A stretch of 64,000 bases of DNA, from the NCBI GenBank assembly GCA_036381035.1, contig DASVDQ010000024.1:1-64000 (forward strand), given 5' to 3'. Shown here one piece after another: positions 38,280-46,851 of this stretch. The position numbers and the translations under genes were made by a program. The notes below the pieces were generated by a model, which worked only from the letters and a program-made list of their open reading frames with translations, was not told the DNA's origin and ran no database searches. This DNA comes from Trueperaceae bacterium. GTDB taxonomy: Bacteria > Deinococcota > Deinococci > Deinococcales > Trueperaceae. The stretch's first letter is position 1. Each line of letters opens with the position of its first letter.

Positions 38280-38903
38280 CTAGCCCGGTTCCTGCCGGTA
38301 GCCGCGCCGCGCCCGCCACCGGCCGACCGCCAGCCTGACGAGGCCGACGACGGACATCGCCGCCACCACCGTCGTCGCGGTGAACGTGGCCTCGCGGGGC
38401 CAGCCCTGCCTGTCGAGCGCGAGCAGCACCACGACGGGGAAGAGGACGATCGTGACGAGCATGGCCGCGTCGCCGTCGCGCACGAGCAGCAGCAGGGCGA
38501 CGAGGAGGACCAGGCCGTAGAGCGGCGGCGCCGGGTGCACGACGAGCAGGGCGCCGAACGCCGTCGCCAGGCCCTTGCCGCCGCGGAAGCCCACGTAGGG
38601 GGAGAAGCAGTGCCCCGCCACGGACCCGAGCGCGCCGAGGAGCGAGGCGAGGAGCGGGTCCTGGCCGGGCTCGAGGCCGGCGAGGAGGCCCCCGAGGAAC
38701 GCCGCCAGCGCCCCCTTGCCGGCGTCGACGAGCAGGACGGCCACGCCCAGGGCCGGCGCCACGTTGCGCGCGGTGTTCATCGCCCCCATCGAGCCGGAGC
38801 CGACCGCGAAGACGTCCTTGCCGCGCGCCCTGGCCAGCAGGTAGGCGGTGGGGAAGCCGCCCAGCAGGTAGCCGAGCGCCAGCGCCACGAGCGGCGCGCT
38901 CAC
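38280..38903 (-). CDS. plsY: Glycerol-3-phosphate acyltransferase PlsY
   Basis: 207 residues, five membrane helices. It acylates glycerol-3-phosphate with acyl-phosphate, the first step of phospholipid synthesis. Motif 1 reads GSGSMGAMNTARN (a variant of GSGNxGxTN), motif 2 DAGKGALA, and motif 3 GHCFSPYVGFRGGKGLAT. The GTG at 38903 overlaps the recO stop by 4 nt. Confidence 0.93.
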   Translation of the reverse strand: MSAPLVALALGYLLGGFPTAYLLARARGKDVFAVGSGSMGAMNTARNVAPALGVAVLLVDAGKGALAAFLGGLLAGLEPGQDPLLASLLGALGSVAGHCFSPYVGFRGGKGLATAFGALLVVHPAPPLYGLVLLVALLLLVRDGDAAMLVTIVLFPVVVLLALDRQGWPREATFTATTVVAAMSVVGLVRLAVGRWRARRGYRQEPG

Positions 38904-39673
38904 GTGACCGGCGCCGCGGACCCGGCCGGAGGCAGGTTCGCGAGGCTGTTCAGCTCGCGCACGTGGTAGCCGACGTGGCGGGAGAGCACGCGCCAGTGCA
39001 GCTCGCGCGCGCGCGGGGGGCGCGACAGCGCCTCGCGCATCGGCGCCTCGACGAGGTCGGCGAGCTCGGCGGACCCCTCCTCGCCGACGTAGCTGGCGCT
39101 CGCGCCGGGGGGCAGGCCGCCGCTCGGCCCGTCCCGCATCGCGCAGCCGTCGCACTCGAGGCCGCCGGCCTCGGGGTCGTAGGCGACGAGCGGGCCGGCG
39201 GACCCGCAGCGCGCGCAGCGGCTCACGGTGGGCGCCAGGCCGGCGAGGCCGAGGAGGCGCCACGAGTAGATCAGGGCCACGTGCTCGGGGTCGTGGTGCT
39301 TGACGAGCCCGCGCAGGCCGCTCGCCAGGTACTCGTGCACCCGCTCGCCGAGGTGGACGTCGACCGTGAGGGCGTCGACGAGCTCGGCGAGGAGGTTCGC
39401 GTACGGGTAGACGTCCGGTCGGCTCAGCCCGGTCAGCGCGCCGCCGAGCTGCACCTGCGTGATGAGGGCCAGGTCCTCGTCGCGCTTGCGGTAGTACTGC
39501 AGCGTGACGTCGTGGAAGAGGCTGAGCTTCCCGAGGTTGCCGCCGGGCAGCTTGCCCTTGCGCGCCACGCCGCGCCACTTGCCCTCGTGCGACAGCAGCG
39601 TGACCACGAGGTCGCCGCTGGGCAGCGGCTTCCGCCTTATGACGATGCCGTCGGTGACGGTGTAGCGCCGCAC
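38900..39673 (-). CDS. recO: DNA repair protein RecO
   Basis: 257 residues. With RecF and RecR it loads RecA at gaps. The N-terminal OB fold starts TDGIVIRRKPLPSGDLVVTLL, and the zinc-binding Cys pairs are CARCG and CDGC around residues 155-180. The start is GTG 39673, just after TACACT (39679-39684, 5-nt gap). The open frame extends further upstream, but those residues are before the promoter. Confidence 0.9.
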   Translation of the reverse strand: MRRYTVTDGIVIRRKPLPSGDLVVTLLSHEGKWRGVARKGKLPGGNLGKLSLFHDVTLQYYRKRDEDLALITQVQLGGALTGLSRPDVYPYANLLAELVDALTVDVHLGERVHEYLASGLRGLVKHHDPEHVALIYSWRLLGLAGLAPTVSRCARCGSAGPLVAYDPEAGGLECDGCAMRDGPSGGLPPGASASYVGEEGSAELADLVEAPMREALSRPPRARELHWRVLSRHVGYHVRELNSLANLPPAGSAAPVT

Positions 39674-39794
39674 GACACAGTGTACGGCGGGAGGACGGGG
39701 AGCCTGGTGCCGCCCGCGGCGCGCCATGCTCCGCGCCGGCGGCCGTCCGCCGCGGACGTCCCCGCGCTGCCGGCCGCCCGCGTCGCGCCGGCCC

Positions 39795-42548
39795 TCAGGC
39801 GGTCTTCGTCTTGCGGGCGCCGCTCCTCGTCGTCCGGCCCTTGACGGTCCGCGTGCGCGCGGGCTTCTGCGCCGTCGACGACTTCGCCTTCCGCGCCGTC
39901 CTCGACCCCTTGGCGGCGGCCTTCCGCCCCCGCTTGGCGCCGCCCTTGGCCGCGGCGGCCTGGGCGCGCGCGTCGAGCAGGGCCAGCGCCTGCTCCAGCG
40001 TCACCTCCTCCGGCGACACGTCCTTGGGCAGGGAGGCGTTGAGCTTGCCGCGCTTCACGTAGGGCCCGTAGCGTCCCTCGCGCACGTCGACGACCTCGCC
40101 CGTGCGCTCGTCCACCCCGAGCTCGCGCAGGGCCGCCCCGCCGCGCTGCGCCTTCCTGCGCAGCAGCTCGAGCGCCTCGTCGAGCGTCACGTCGAGGACG
40201 AACCTGTCCTTCGGCAGCGAGGCGTAGGTGCGCCCGTGACGCACGTAGGGCCCGTAGCGGCCGATGCCGACGTCGACGGCGCCGCCCTCGGGGTGCTCGC
40301 CCAGGGTCTTCGGCAGGGCGATGAGCGCCAGGGCCATCTCCGGGGTCACGTCGTGCGGGGCCACGCCGGGCGGGAGGGAGACGCGCTTGGGCTTCTCCGC
40401 GCCCTCGCCGGTGCCGAGCTGCAGGTAGGGGCCGAACGGTCCGCGCTTGAGGAGCACGGGCTCGCCCGTCTCCGGCTCTGTGGCGAGGGTCACGTCGCCG
40501 AGGTTGCCCTCGCGCAGGTAGCGCTCCAGGTCCTCGCGCGTGAGGTCGGCGGGGGCCACGTCGCCGGGCAGCGACGCGGTCTTCACCTCCCCGTCCAGCT
40601 CGCCCTCCACGTACGGGCCGTAGCGCCCCACGCGCACGACGTACGGGTCCCACTTGGCGGCCGTGACCGTGGAGATCGCGCGGGCGTCGATGCCCTCCAT
40701 CGCCTGCTCGACGCGCCTGACGATGCCGTCCTCGCCCAGGTAGAAGTCGTGCAGGTAGGTGTCGCTCGGTCGCTCGCCGGCGGCGATGGCGTCGAGGATC
40801 GCCTCCATGCCGGCGGTGAACTCGGTGTCGACGAGGCGCCTGAACTGCCGCTCGAGGAGCGCCGTGGTCGCGAACGCGGTGAACGTGGGCACGAGCTGCT
40901 GCCCGACCTTGCGGGCGTAGCCGCGCGTGAGGATCGTGTCGATGATCGAGGCGTAGGTGCTCGGCCTGCCGATGCCCTCGGCCTCGAGGACCTTCACGAG
41001 GCTGGCGTCGGTGTAGCGCGCGGGCGGCTTGGTCTCGTGCCCGAGCGCCTGCACGCCCTCGCACGCCAGCTCCGCGCCGCGCGCCAGGGGCGGCAGCGGC
41101 TGGTCGCGGTCGTCGAGGGCGGCCTCGGGGTCGTCGGAGCCCTCGACGTAGGCCCTGAAGTAGCCGGGGAAGACGACGGTGCGGCCCGAGGCGCGGAAGC
41201 CGAGCACGGGCTCGGCGCCGGCGGACGCGTCCCCCAGCGCGTCGGCGAGGGCCGACGCGTCGGACAGGCGCGCCGCGATGCGCGCCGTGACGGTCTTCAG
41301 GCGCGCCTCCTTCATCTGCGTGGCCACCGTGCGCTTCCAGATCAGGTCGTAGAGGCGTGCCTCGACGCCGCGCAGGCCGTGCTCCTCGGCCGTGCGCATC
41401 TGCGTGCCGGCGGGACGTATCGCCTCGTGCGCCTCCTGCGCGGCCTTGGCGCGCTGGCGGTAGCGTCGCGGGCTCGCGGTGAGGTACGCCTCGCCGTAGC
41501 GCCGCCTGATGGCGTCGCGCGCCGCCGTGAGGGCCTCGTTCGAGAGGTGCACCGAGTCGGTGCGCATGTAGGTGATGTAGCCGTTCTCGTACAGCGACTG
41601 CGCGATGCGCATCGTCTCGCGGGCCGCGAGGCCGAGCTTCCTGCTGGCCTCCTGCTGCAGCGTCGACGTCGTGAACGGCGGGGCGGGGGAGCGCGACTGC
41701 TCCTTCTCCTCGACGTCCAGCACGCGCCAGGACGCGTCCGCGGCGGCGTCGGCCAGGCGCCTCGCGGACGCCTCGCCCAGCAGGACGACGCCCTCGAGGC
41801 CGCGCTTCAGGCCGCCCGTGTCGGGGTCGAAGTCGCGCCCCTGGGCGACGCGCCGCTCGGCCACGCTCGTGAGCTCGGCGGTGAAGGCGCCGCCCGCGGC
41901 GGCGAGCCGGGCGGTCAGGTCCCAGTAGCTGCCGGCGACGAAGTCGAGGCGCTCGCGCTCGCGCATGACGAGCAGGCGCACGGCCACGCTCTGCACGCGC
42001 CCCGCCGAGAGACGGGGCGCGATCTTGCGCCACAGCAGGGGGCTCAGCTCGTAGCCGACGAGCCTGTCGAGCACGCGCCTGGTCTCCTGGGCGTCGACGA
42101 GGTCGAGGTCGATCTGCCTGGTGTTCTCCAGGGCGTCGCGGATGGCCTGCTCGGTGATCTCGTGGAACACCATCCGCTTCACGGGCACCCGGGGCTCGAG
42201 CACCTCGACGAGGTGCCAGCCTATCGACTCGCCCTCGCGGTCCTCGTCCGTCGCGATGTAGACCTCGTCGGCCTGCTTGAGGGCGGCCTTGAGGCGGCGC
42301 ACGACCTCGCGCTTGCCCGGCGCCACGACGTAGACGGGCTTGAAGCCGGCCTCGACGTTCACGCCGAGCCGCGACCAGCTCTCCTTGCGGATCTCCTCGG
42401 GGATCTCGGCCGCGGAGGAGGGCAGGTCGCGCACGTGGCCCATGCTGGCCTCTACCTGGTAGCCCGGCGGCAGGAAGCGGCTGATGGTCCTCGCCTTGGT
42501 GGGCGACTCGACGATGACCAGGCGGTTGCGGGGTCGTGGCTCTGACAA
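39795..42548 (-). CDS. topA: DNA topoisomerase I
   Basis: 917 residues. A type IA topoisomerase relaxing negative supercoils. TOPRIM has VIVESPTKA and ATDEDREGE; the active-site Tyr lies in [12 protein letters not shown] near residue 290. The C-terminal third has at least four topoisomerase-C repeats built around RYGPYV, and then a Lys/Arg/Ala-rich tail. The start is TTG 42548, 11 nt after GGGGG; the GTG at 42581 adjoins the -10 box and would precede the transcript. Confidence 0.94.
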   Translation of the reverse strand: MSEPRPRNRLVIVESPTKARTISRFLPPGYQVEASMGHVRDLPSSAAEIPEEIRKESWSRLGVNVEAGFKPVYVVAPGKREVVRRLKAALKQADEVYIATDEDREGESIGWHLVEVLEPRVPVKRMVFHEITEQAIRDALENTRQIDLDLVDAQETRRVLDRLVGYELSPLLWRKIAPRLSAGRVQSVAVRLLVMRERERLDFVAGSYWDLTARLAAAGGAFTAELTSVAERRVAQGRDFDPDTGGLKRGLEGVVLLGEASARRLADAAADASWRVLDVEEKEQSRSPAPPFTTSTLQQEASRKLGLAARETMRIAQSLYENGYITYMRTDSVHLSNEALTAARDAIRRRYGEAYLTASPRRYRQRAKAAQEAHEAIRPAGTQMRTAEEHGLRGVEARLYDLIWKRTVATQMKEARLKTVTARIAARLSDASALADALGDASAGAEPVLGFRASGRTVVFPGYFRAYVEGSDDPEAALDDRDQPLPPLARGAELACEGVQALGHETKPPARYTDASLVKVLEAEGIGRPSTYASIIDTILTRGYARKVGQQLVPTFTAFATTALLERQFRRLVDTEFTAGMEAILDAIAAGERPSDTYLHDFYLGEDGIVRRVEQAMEGIDARAISTVTAAKWDPYVVRVGRYGPYVEGELDGEVKTASLPGDVAPADLTREDLERYLREGNLGDVTLATEPETGEPVLLKRGPFGPYLQLGTGEGAEKPKRVSLPPGVAPHDVTPEMALALIALPKTLGEHPEGGAVDVGIGRYGPYVRHGRTYASLPKDRFVLDVTLDEALELLRRKAQRGGAALRELGVDERTGEVVDVREGRYGPYVKRGKLNASLPKDVSPEEVTLEQALALLDARAQAAAAKGGAKRGRKAAAKGSRTARKAKSSTAQKPARTRTVKGRTTRSGARKTKTA

Positions 42549-42581
42549 GCTCAGGAGTTCCCCCTCCCGGGAAGCCGGCAC

Positions 42582-42609
42582 ATTATACGGGCGCCTTCCG
42601 AGCGGTCAA
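42582..42609 (-). promoter_or_regulatory. Sigma-70 promoter of topA
   Basis: Minus strand TTGACC (42604-42609), a 16-nt spacer and a perfect TATAAT (42582-42587). Upstream an inverted repeat GTCCCGA/TCGGGAC (42616-42646, 17-nt loop) is present. Confidence 0.8.
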
Positions 42610-42811
42610 GATGCGGTCCCGAACGTGAGATAACGCCCATCGGGACGCTCCTAAACGGCGAGGGGGCCCGCCCGGCGGGAGGGCGTCCGGACGGCACGTC
42701 CGCGGCGGCGGGGCAGCGCGGCGGCGCCCGCCACGGCGGACGGTCGGCCCAGCGGCGCGGCGGACCGGTGGCCGGGCGCTCGGGCGGCGCGCCGGTTCCC
42801 CGGTCGAGCGG

Positions 42812-43408
42812 TCAGACGGCGCGCCGGTTGCTGATGGCCCTGCCGAGCGTGACCTCGTCGGCGTACTCGAGGTCGCCGCCCACCGGCAGGCCGTAGGCGA
42901 TGCGGCTCACGGTGATGGGCAGGTCCTGCAGCTGCCTGGCGAGGTAGAGCGCCGTGGCCTCGCCCTCGACCGTCGTGGACGTGGCCAGCACGACCTCGGA
43001 GACGCCGGCGAGGCGGTCCAGGAGGGCCGCGACCGTGAGCTCCTCGGGGCCCACGCCGTTCATGGGGCTGAGGGCGCCGTGCAGCACGTGGTAGAGGCCG
43101 CGGAACTCGCCGCTCCTCTCGATCGCCAGCACGTCGGCGGGCTGCTCGACGACGCAGATCGTCGCGCGGTCGCGCGTCTCGTCGGTGCAGACGGCGCAGG
43201 CCTCCTCGCCGGCGCTCATGACGTTGAAGCAGACGGGGCAGCGCGCCAGGCCGCTCTTGGCGCCCAACAGCGCCTCGGCCAGCGCCCTGACGTCCTCCTC
43301 CGGCCTGTTGAAGAGGTGGAAGGCGAGGCGCTGGGCGCTCTTCGGCCCGATGCCGGGCAGCCGCCCCAGCTCGCGTATCAGCGTGGTGAGGGGGGTGGGG
43401 TACCTCAC
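42812..43408 (-). CDS. recR: Recombination mediator RecR
   Basis: 198 residues. The helix-hairpin-helix LGRLPGIGPKSAQRLAFHL is followed by a four-Cys zinc finger (CPVC...CAVC) and a TOPRIM domain (VVEQPADVLAIERSGEFRGLYHVLHG). It works with RecO. GTG 43408, 22 nt after ybaB. Confidence 0.97.
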   Translation of the reverse strand: MRYPTPLTTLIRELGRLPGIGPKSAQRLAFHLFNRPEEDVRALAEALLGAKSGLARCPVCFNVMSAGEEACAVCTDETRDRATICVVEQPADVLAIERSGEFRGLYHVLHGALSPMNGVGPEELTVAALLDRLAGVSEVVLATSTTVEGEATALYLARQLQDLPITVSRIAYGLPVGGDLEYADEVTLGRAISNRRAV

Positions 43409-43430
43409 TCCGGCCCGCTTCTCGTCGCGG

Positions 43431-43742
43431 TCAGAAGAGCCCTCCCAGGCCGGCCATGCCGCCCATGACCGAGCCGAGCTCCCGCTCCTGCAGCTCCTTC
43501 GCCCGCCGCTGCGCCTCCGACACCGCGGCCGTCACGAGGTCCTCGAGCATCTCCACGTCCTCGGGGTCGACGACGCTCCTGTCGATGCGCACCGACGCGA
43601 TCGTGCCGTCGCCCTTGGCCACGGCCGTGACCATGCCGGCGCCGGCCGACCCCTCCACCGTCATCTCCGCCAGGCGCTCCTGGGCCTCGGCCATCTTCTG
43701 CTGGGCCCTCTGCGCCTCCTTCATCAGCTTCTGGATGTTCAT
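43431..43742 (-). CDS. ybaB: Nucleoid-associated protein YbaB/EbfC
   Basis: 103 residues, the family's length. A long N-terminal helix (KEAQRAQQKMAEAQERLAEM) is followed by a three-strand sheet and a C-terminal helix. It binds DNA as a dimer. Its position in dnaX-ybaB-recR is highly conserved in bacteria. Confidence 0.95.
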   Translation of the reverse strand: MNIQKLMKEAQRAQQKMAEAQERLAEMTVEGSAGAGMVTAVAKGDGTIASVRIDRSVVDPEDVEMLEDLVTAAVSEAQRRAKELQERELGSVMGGMAGLGGLF

Positions 43743-43774
43743 GCGTCTCCTCGGGCCCGCTGGGGGCCGCTGCC

Positions 43775-45739
43775 TCAGCGGTCGTCCGGCGCGGCGCCGA
43801 ACTCGAGGCGGTCCTGTCCTTCGTCATCGTATCCCTGGGGTTCGTCCTCGGACGCATCCGGCGCTGCGTCGCCCAGGGCGCTCTCGCCCCGCGGCGCGCG
43901 CGGCCTGAACTCGATCACGCGTCCGGGGAAGAGCTGCTGGAGCTGGGCCAGCGAGGAGCCGGGCGCGGACCCGGCGGGCGTCTCCTCGGCCGCTTCGCCC
44001 AGCGGCTCGGCGGGCGACTCGTCCCAGAAGCCGGCCGGCAGCTCCTCGTACGCCTCGTCCACCGCCGACGGCGCCTCGGCCTCGGCTGGCGCCGCGTCGT
44101 CGGTGCCCGCCTCGTCGTCTGGCTCCTCGCCTGGCGCCGCGTCGGGGAGGTCCGGGGTCGGCGCTGCGGCCTCCCGGCCCGACGCGGCGTCGCCGCCGCG
44201 CGCTGCCGGGCCGGGCGCTCCTCCCGTCCTCGCCCCTCCGGCGCTCCGCGGACCGGTGGCGGGCGCGTCGTCGGCGCCCGCGGCGAGCCTGCGCCGCCCG
44301 CCCGAGCCGCTGCCGCGCGGGCCCTTGAGCTCGACGGTGAGGCCCGGCCCGGCGACCCGCGCGATCAGCTCCTCGAGCTCCGCGCGGCGGGCGAGCACCT
44401 GCTCGTAGTGGAAGCGCCAGTTCTCGCCGAAGGTGACCGTGACGCGGCCGCCCTCCTCGGCGGCCTGCGCGGGCTGCAGGAGGGCCTTGAGCTGCGGCGC
44501 GGCGGCCGAGCGCACGGCGTGCCAGGAGAACTGTCGCCGGCCCGCGCCGCCGGCGCCCTCCGCGCCCGCGGGGGCCCGGTCGGGCGCGGCCTCCGCGTCA
44601 GGGGCCCCCGGAGCGTCCCCGGCGGGGCCCGGCGGCGGCGCTTCCGCGGCGCTCGGGCGCGAGGGCGGGGCGTCCGCGACCACGGGCTCCTCCGACGCGG
44701 CCCCGCGCGCGCCCTGGGCGGACGCGCCGGCGCCGGCGGCCTTGATCAACGCGACCTCCAGGCCGTAGAGGTCGTCGCGGCGGGTGAACCTGTCCTGCTC
44801 CTCGTCGAGCGCGTGGATCAGCGCCACGAGCCGCGACGCGTCGTCTCCGCGCCCCAGGGCCTCGTGGAGGAGGTCGCGCAGGGTGCGGCCGAGCTGCTCG
44901 GCGACCGTGCGCGGCGCGAAGCCAGCGCGGTAGAGGTCGCCCGCCTGCGGGAGTAGCGCGGCCAGGTCGCCGCCGATGAGGGCCTCGGCGAGGGCGACGA
45001 GCCGCTCGCGGGGCGGCAGGCCCAGCGCGTCCTCCGCCGCGGACGCCGTGATGGGACCGCCGCCGACGAGCAGCCGCTCGAGCAGCGACTCCGCGTCGCG
45101 CATCGCGCCGTCGGCCGCCCTGGCGACGAGGGCCAGCGCCGCCTCCTCGGCCTCCACGCCGGCCTCGGAGCAGAGGCGCGCGAGCTTGCCGAGGATCTCG
45201 GCGTCGGTGAGGCGCCTGAACCTGAAGTGCTGGCAGCGGGAGAGGATCGTGGGCGGCAGCTTCTCCGGCTCGGTGGTGGCGAGCACGAACATCAGCCCGG
45301 GCGGCGGCTCCTCGAGCGTCTTCAGCAGCGCGTTCGCGGCCGGCCGGCTGAGCATGTGGGCCTCGTCGAGGATCCACACGCGCGTGCCGCCGCGCAGGCT
45401 GGCCAGCCCCACGCGCTCGCGCAGGGCCCGCACGTCGTCGACCGAGTTGTTCGAGGCGGCGTCGAGCTCGATCACGTCGGGATGGGCGCCGTCGCGCACC
45501 AGGCGGCACGACTCGCACTCGCCGCAGGGTCTGTCGGCGGGGTCCTCCCGCTCGCAGTTCACGGCCATCGCCATGAGGCGCGCCGTCGTCGTCTTGCCGA
45601 CGCCGCGAGGCCCCGAGAACAGGTAGGCGTGACCGGTGAGGCCCCGCGCCACGGCCGAGGCCAGCACGTCCTTGACGTGCTCCTGCCCCACGACCTGGTC
45701 GAAGGTGTAGGGCCTGGCGCGCTGGTAGAGGGCCGTCAT
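43775..45739 (-). CDS. dnaX: DNA polymerase III subunits gamma/tau
   Basis: 654 residues. The clamp-loader ATPase has Walker A GPRGVGKTTTARL near residue 45, the zinc Cys set CGECESC, Walker B WILDEAHML and a sensor ATTEPEKLPPTI. A long Ala/Pro/Gly-rich region follows (about residues 370-430), then a tau-like C-terminal part with an acidic end. ATG 45739. There is no A-run that would support Thermus-style slippage to make gamma. A -10 TGC TACACT lies 10 nt upstream. Confidence 0.95.
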   Translation of the reverse strand: MTALYQRARPYTFDQVVGQEHVKDVLASAVARGLTGHAYLFSGPRGVGKTTTARLMAMAVNCEREDPADRPCGECESCRLVRDGAHPDVIELDAASNNSVDDVRALRERVGLASLRGGTRVWILDEAHMLSRPAANALLKTLEEPPPGLMFVLATTEPEKLPPTILSRCQHFRFRRLTDAEILGKLARLCSEAGVEAEEAALALVARAADGAMRDAESLLERLLVGGGPITASAAEDALGLPPRERLVALAEALIGGDLAALLPQAGDLYRAGFAPRTVAEQLGRTLRDLLHEALGRGDDASRLVALIHALDEEQDRFTRRDDLYGLEVALIKAAGAGASAQGARGAASEEPVVADAPPSRPSAAEAPPPGPAGDAPGAPDAEAAPDRAPAGAEGAGGAGRRQFSWHAVRSAAAPQLKALLQPAQAAEEGGRVTVTFGENWRFHYEQVLARRAELEELIARVAGPGLTVELKGPRGSGSGGRRRLAAGADDAPATGPRSAGGARTGGAPGPAARGGDAASGREAAAPTPDLPDAAPGEEPDDEAGTDDAAPAEAEAPSAVDEAYEELPAGFWDESPAEPLGEAAEETPAGSAPGSSLAQLQQLFPGRVIEFRPRAPRGESALGDAAPDASEDEPQGYDDEGQDRLEFGAAPDDR

Positions 45740-45856
45740 CCCCGCCGGCAGTGTAGCACCGCCCGTCGCCGCTTCCCGGTGCGGGGCGGCGCGAGGATCC
45801 GCGTCCTGGTCGGGGCTCGTCCGCGTCGACTCCCGGGCGGGGCGCGCCCCGGGTGC

Positions 45857-45862
45857 TACCAT
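45857..45862 (+). promoter_or_regulatory. Extended -10 (TGC-TACCAT) of the patatin gene
   Basis: TACCAT ends 7 nt before ATG 45870. The ATG at 45861 overlaps this box and cannot be the translated start of that transcript. Confidence 0.5.
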
Positions 45863-45869
45863 GTCCCGC

Positions 45870-46784
45870 ATGTCCGAGGCGGGCAGCGGCGCGGCCGTCG
45901 GGGTCGCCCTCGGCGGCGGCGCGGCCCGCGGGGTGGCGCACGTGGGGGCCCTCAAGGCGCTCGACGCCGCCGGGGTGCGAGTCGCCGGCGTGGCCGGCAC
46001 GAGCTACGGAGCCGTGATAGCGGCGCTCTACGCGCTGGGCAGCCCCGCGCTCGAGATCGAGCGCACGGTGCGCGCCCAGGACGTCGCCGAGCTGTGGCGG
46101 CAGGCCCTCGACTTCGGCCTGCACGAGGGCGGCCTGGTGCGCGGACGGCGCCTGTCGAGCTGGCTCGACCGGAAGTTCTTCATGGGCGCCACGTTCGCCG
46201 ACGTCCGCGTGCCCCTGGCCATCGCCTGCACCGACCTCGCCACCGGCCGCCTGCGCGTCCTGCGGTCCGGCGCGATCGCCGACGCCGTGCGGGCCTCGTG
46301 CGCCCTGCCCGGCGTCTTCGCCCCGGTGCGCCTGGGCGACGAGGTGCTCATCGACGGCGGCCTGGTCGAGACGGTCCCGTTCCGGGCGTTGGAGACCCTG
46401 GGGGTCCCGCTGATGATCGGCGTCCACGCCGGCGTCGACGTCAGCCGCTCGCGCTTCGTCAGGGCGGTCAGGCGCCTCGCCGCCTCGCGGCGCGGACGCG
46501 CCTACTACCGCCGCACGGGGGCGCTCGGCGCGCGCGGCGCCGCGAGGCAGCTCGCGCGCGGCCTGGCGATCTCCGCGCGCTCCTACAGCCGGCCCGTGCG
46601 CGCGCCGCGCGGCGCCTACGTGGTGTCGGTCGACCCTGGCGTCGCCTGGTGGGACTTCCACCGCTCGCCGCAGTCGATCGCGGCGGGCGAGGCGGCGATG
46701 GCGGCGCTCCTGCGCCGCCTGCGCGAGGAGGGTCGGTTGGCCGCGCGGAGCGGCGACGAGCGCGCCGCGCTGCGGGCCGTGTGA
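45870..46784 (+). CDS. Patatin-like phospholipase, RssA type
   Basis: 304 residues. The oxyanion motif GGGAARGVAHVG, the nucleophile elbow GTSYG (Ser) near residue 48 and the catalytic Asp in IDGGLVE form the Ser-Asp dyad of patatins. The C-terminal 100 residues are basic and less conserved. There is no signal peptide. Lipid acyl hydrolase activity is expected; substrate unknown. Confidence 0.9.
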   Translation: MSEAGSGAAVGVALGGGAARGVAHVGALKALDAAGVRVAGVAGTSYGAVIAALYALGSPALEIERTVRAQDVAELWRQALDFGLHEGGLVRGRRLSSWLDRKFFMGATFADVRVPLAIACTDLATGRLRVLRSGAIADAVRASCALPGVFAPVRLGDEVLIDGGLVETVPFRALETLGVPLMIGVHAGVDVSRSRFVRAVRRLAASRRGRAYYRRTGALGARGAARQLARGLAISARSYSRPVRAPRGAYVVSVDPGVAWWDFHRSPQSIAAGEAAMAALLRRLREEGRLAARSGDERAALRAV

Positions 46785-46851
46785 GGCGGCACGCGACCGG
46801 CGGACCGCGCCCGGCCGGCGCGGCGGGACGAGGCGCCTGCCGGTCCGCCCC

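Noticed and set aside
39726-42545. 939-codon plus-strand open frame antisense to topA
   Set aside because: Composition of a GC-rich shadow frame; TopA motifs on the other strand are complete.
42650-42811. A small gene or RNA between topA and recR
   Set aside because: GC-rich sequence without a start/stop pair, Shine-Dalgarno or promoter that stands out.
43775-45739. Programmed slippage in dnaX to give gamma
   Set aside because: No run of six or more A residues on the coding strand, unlike Thermus dnaX.
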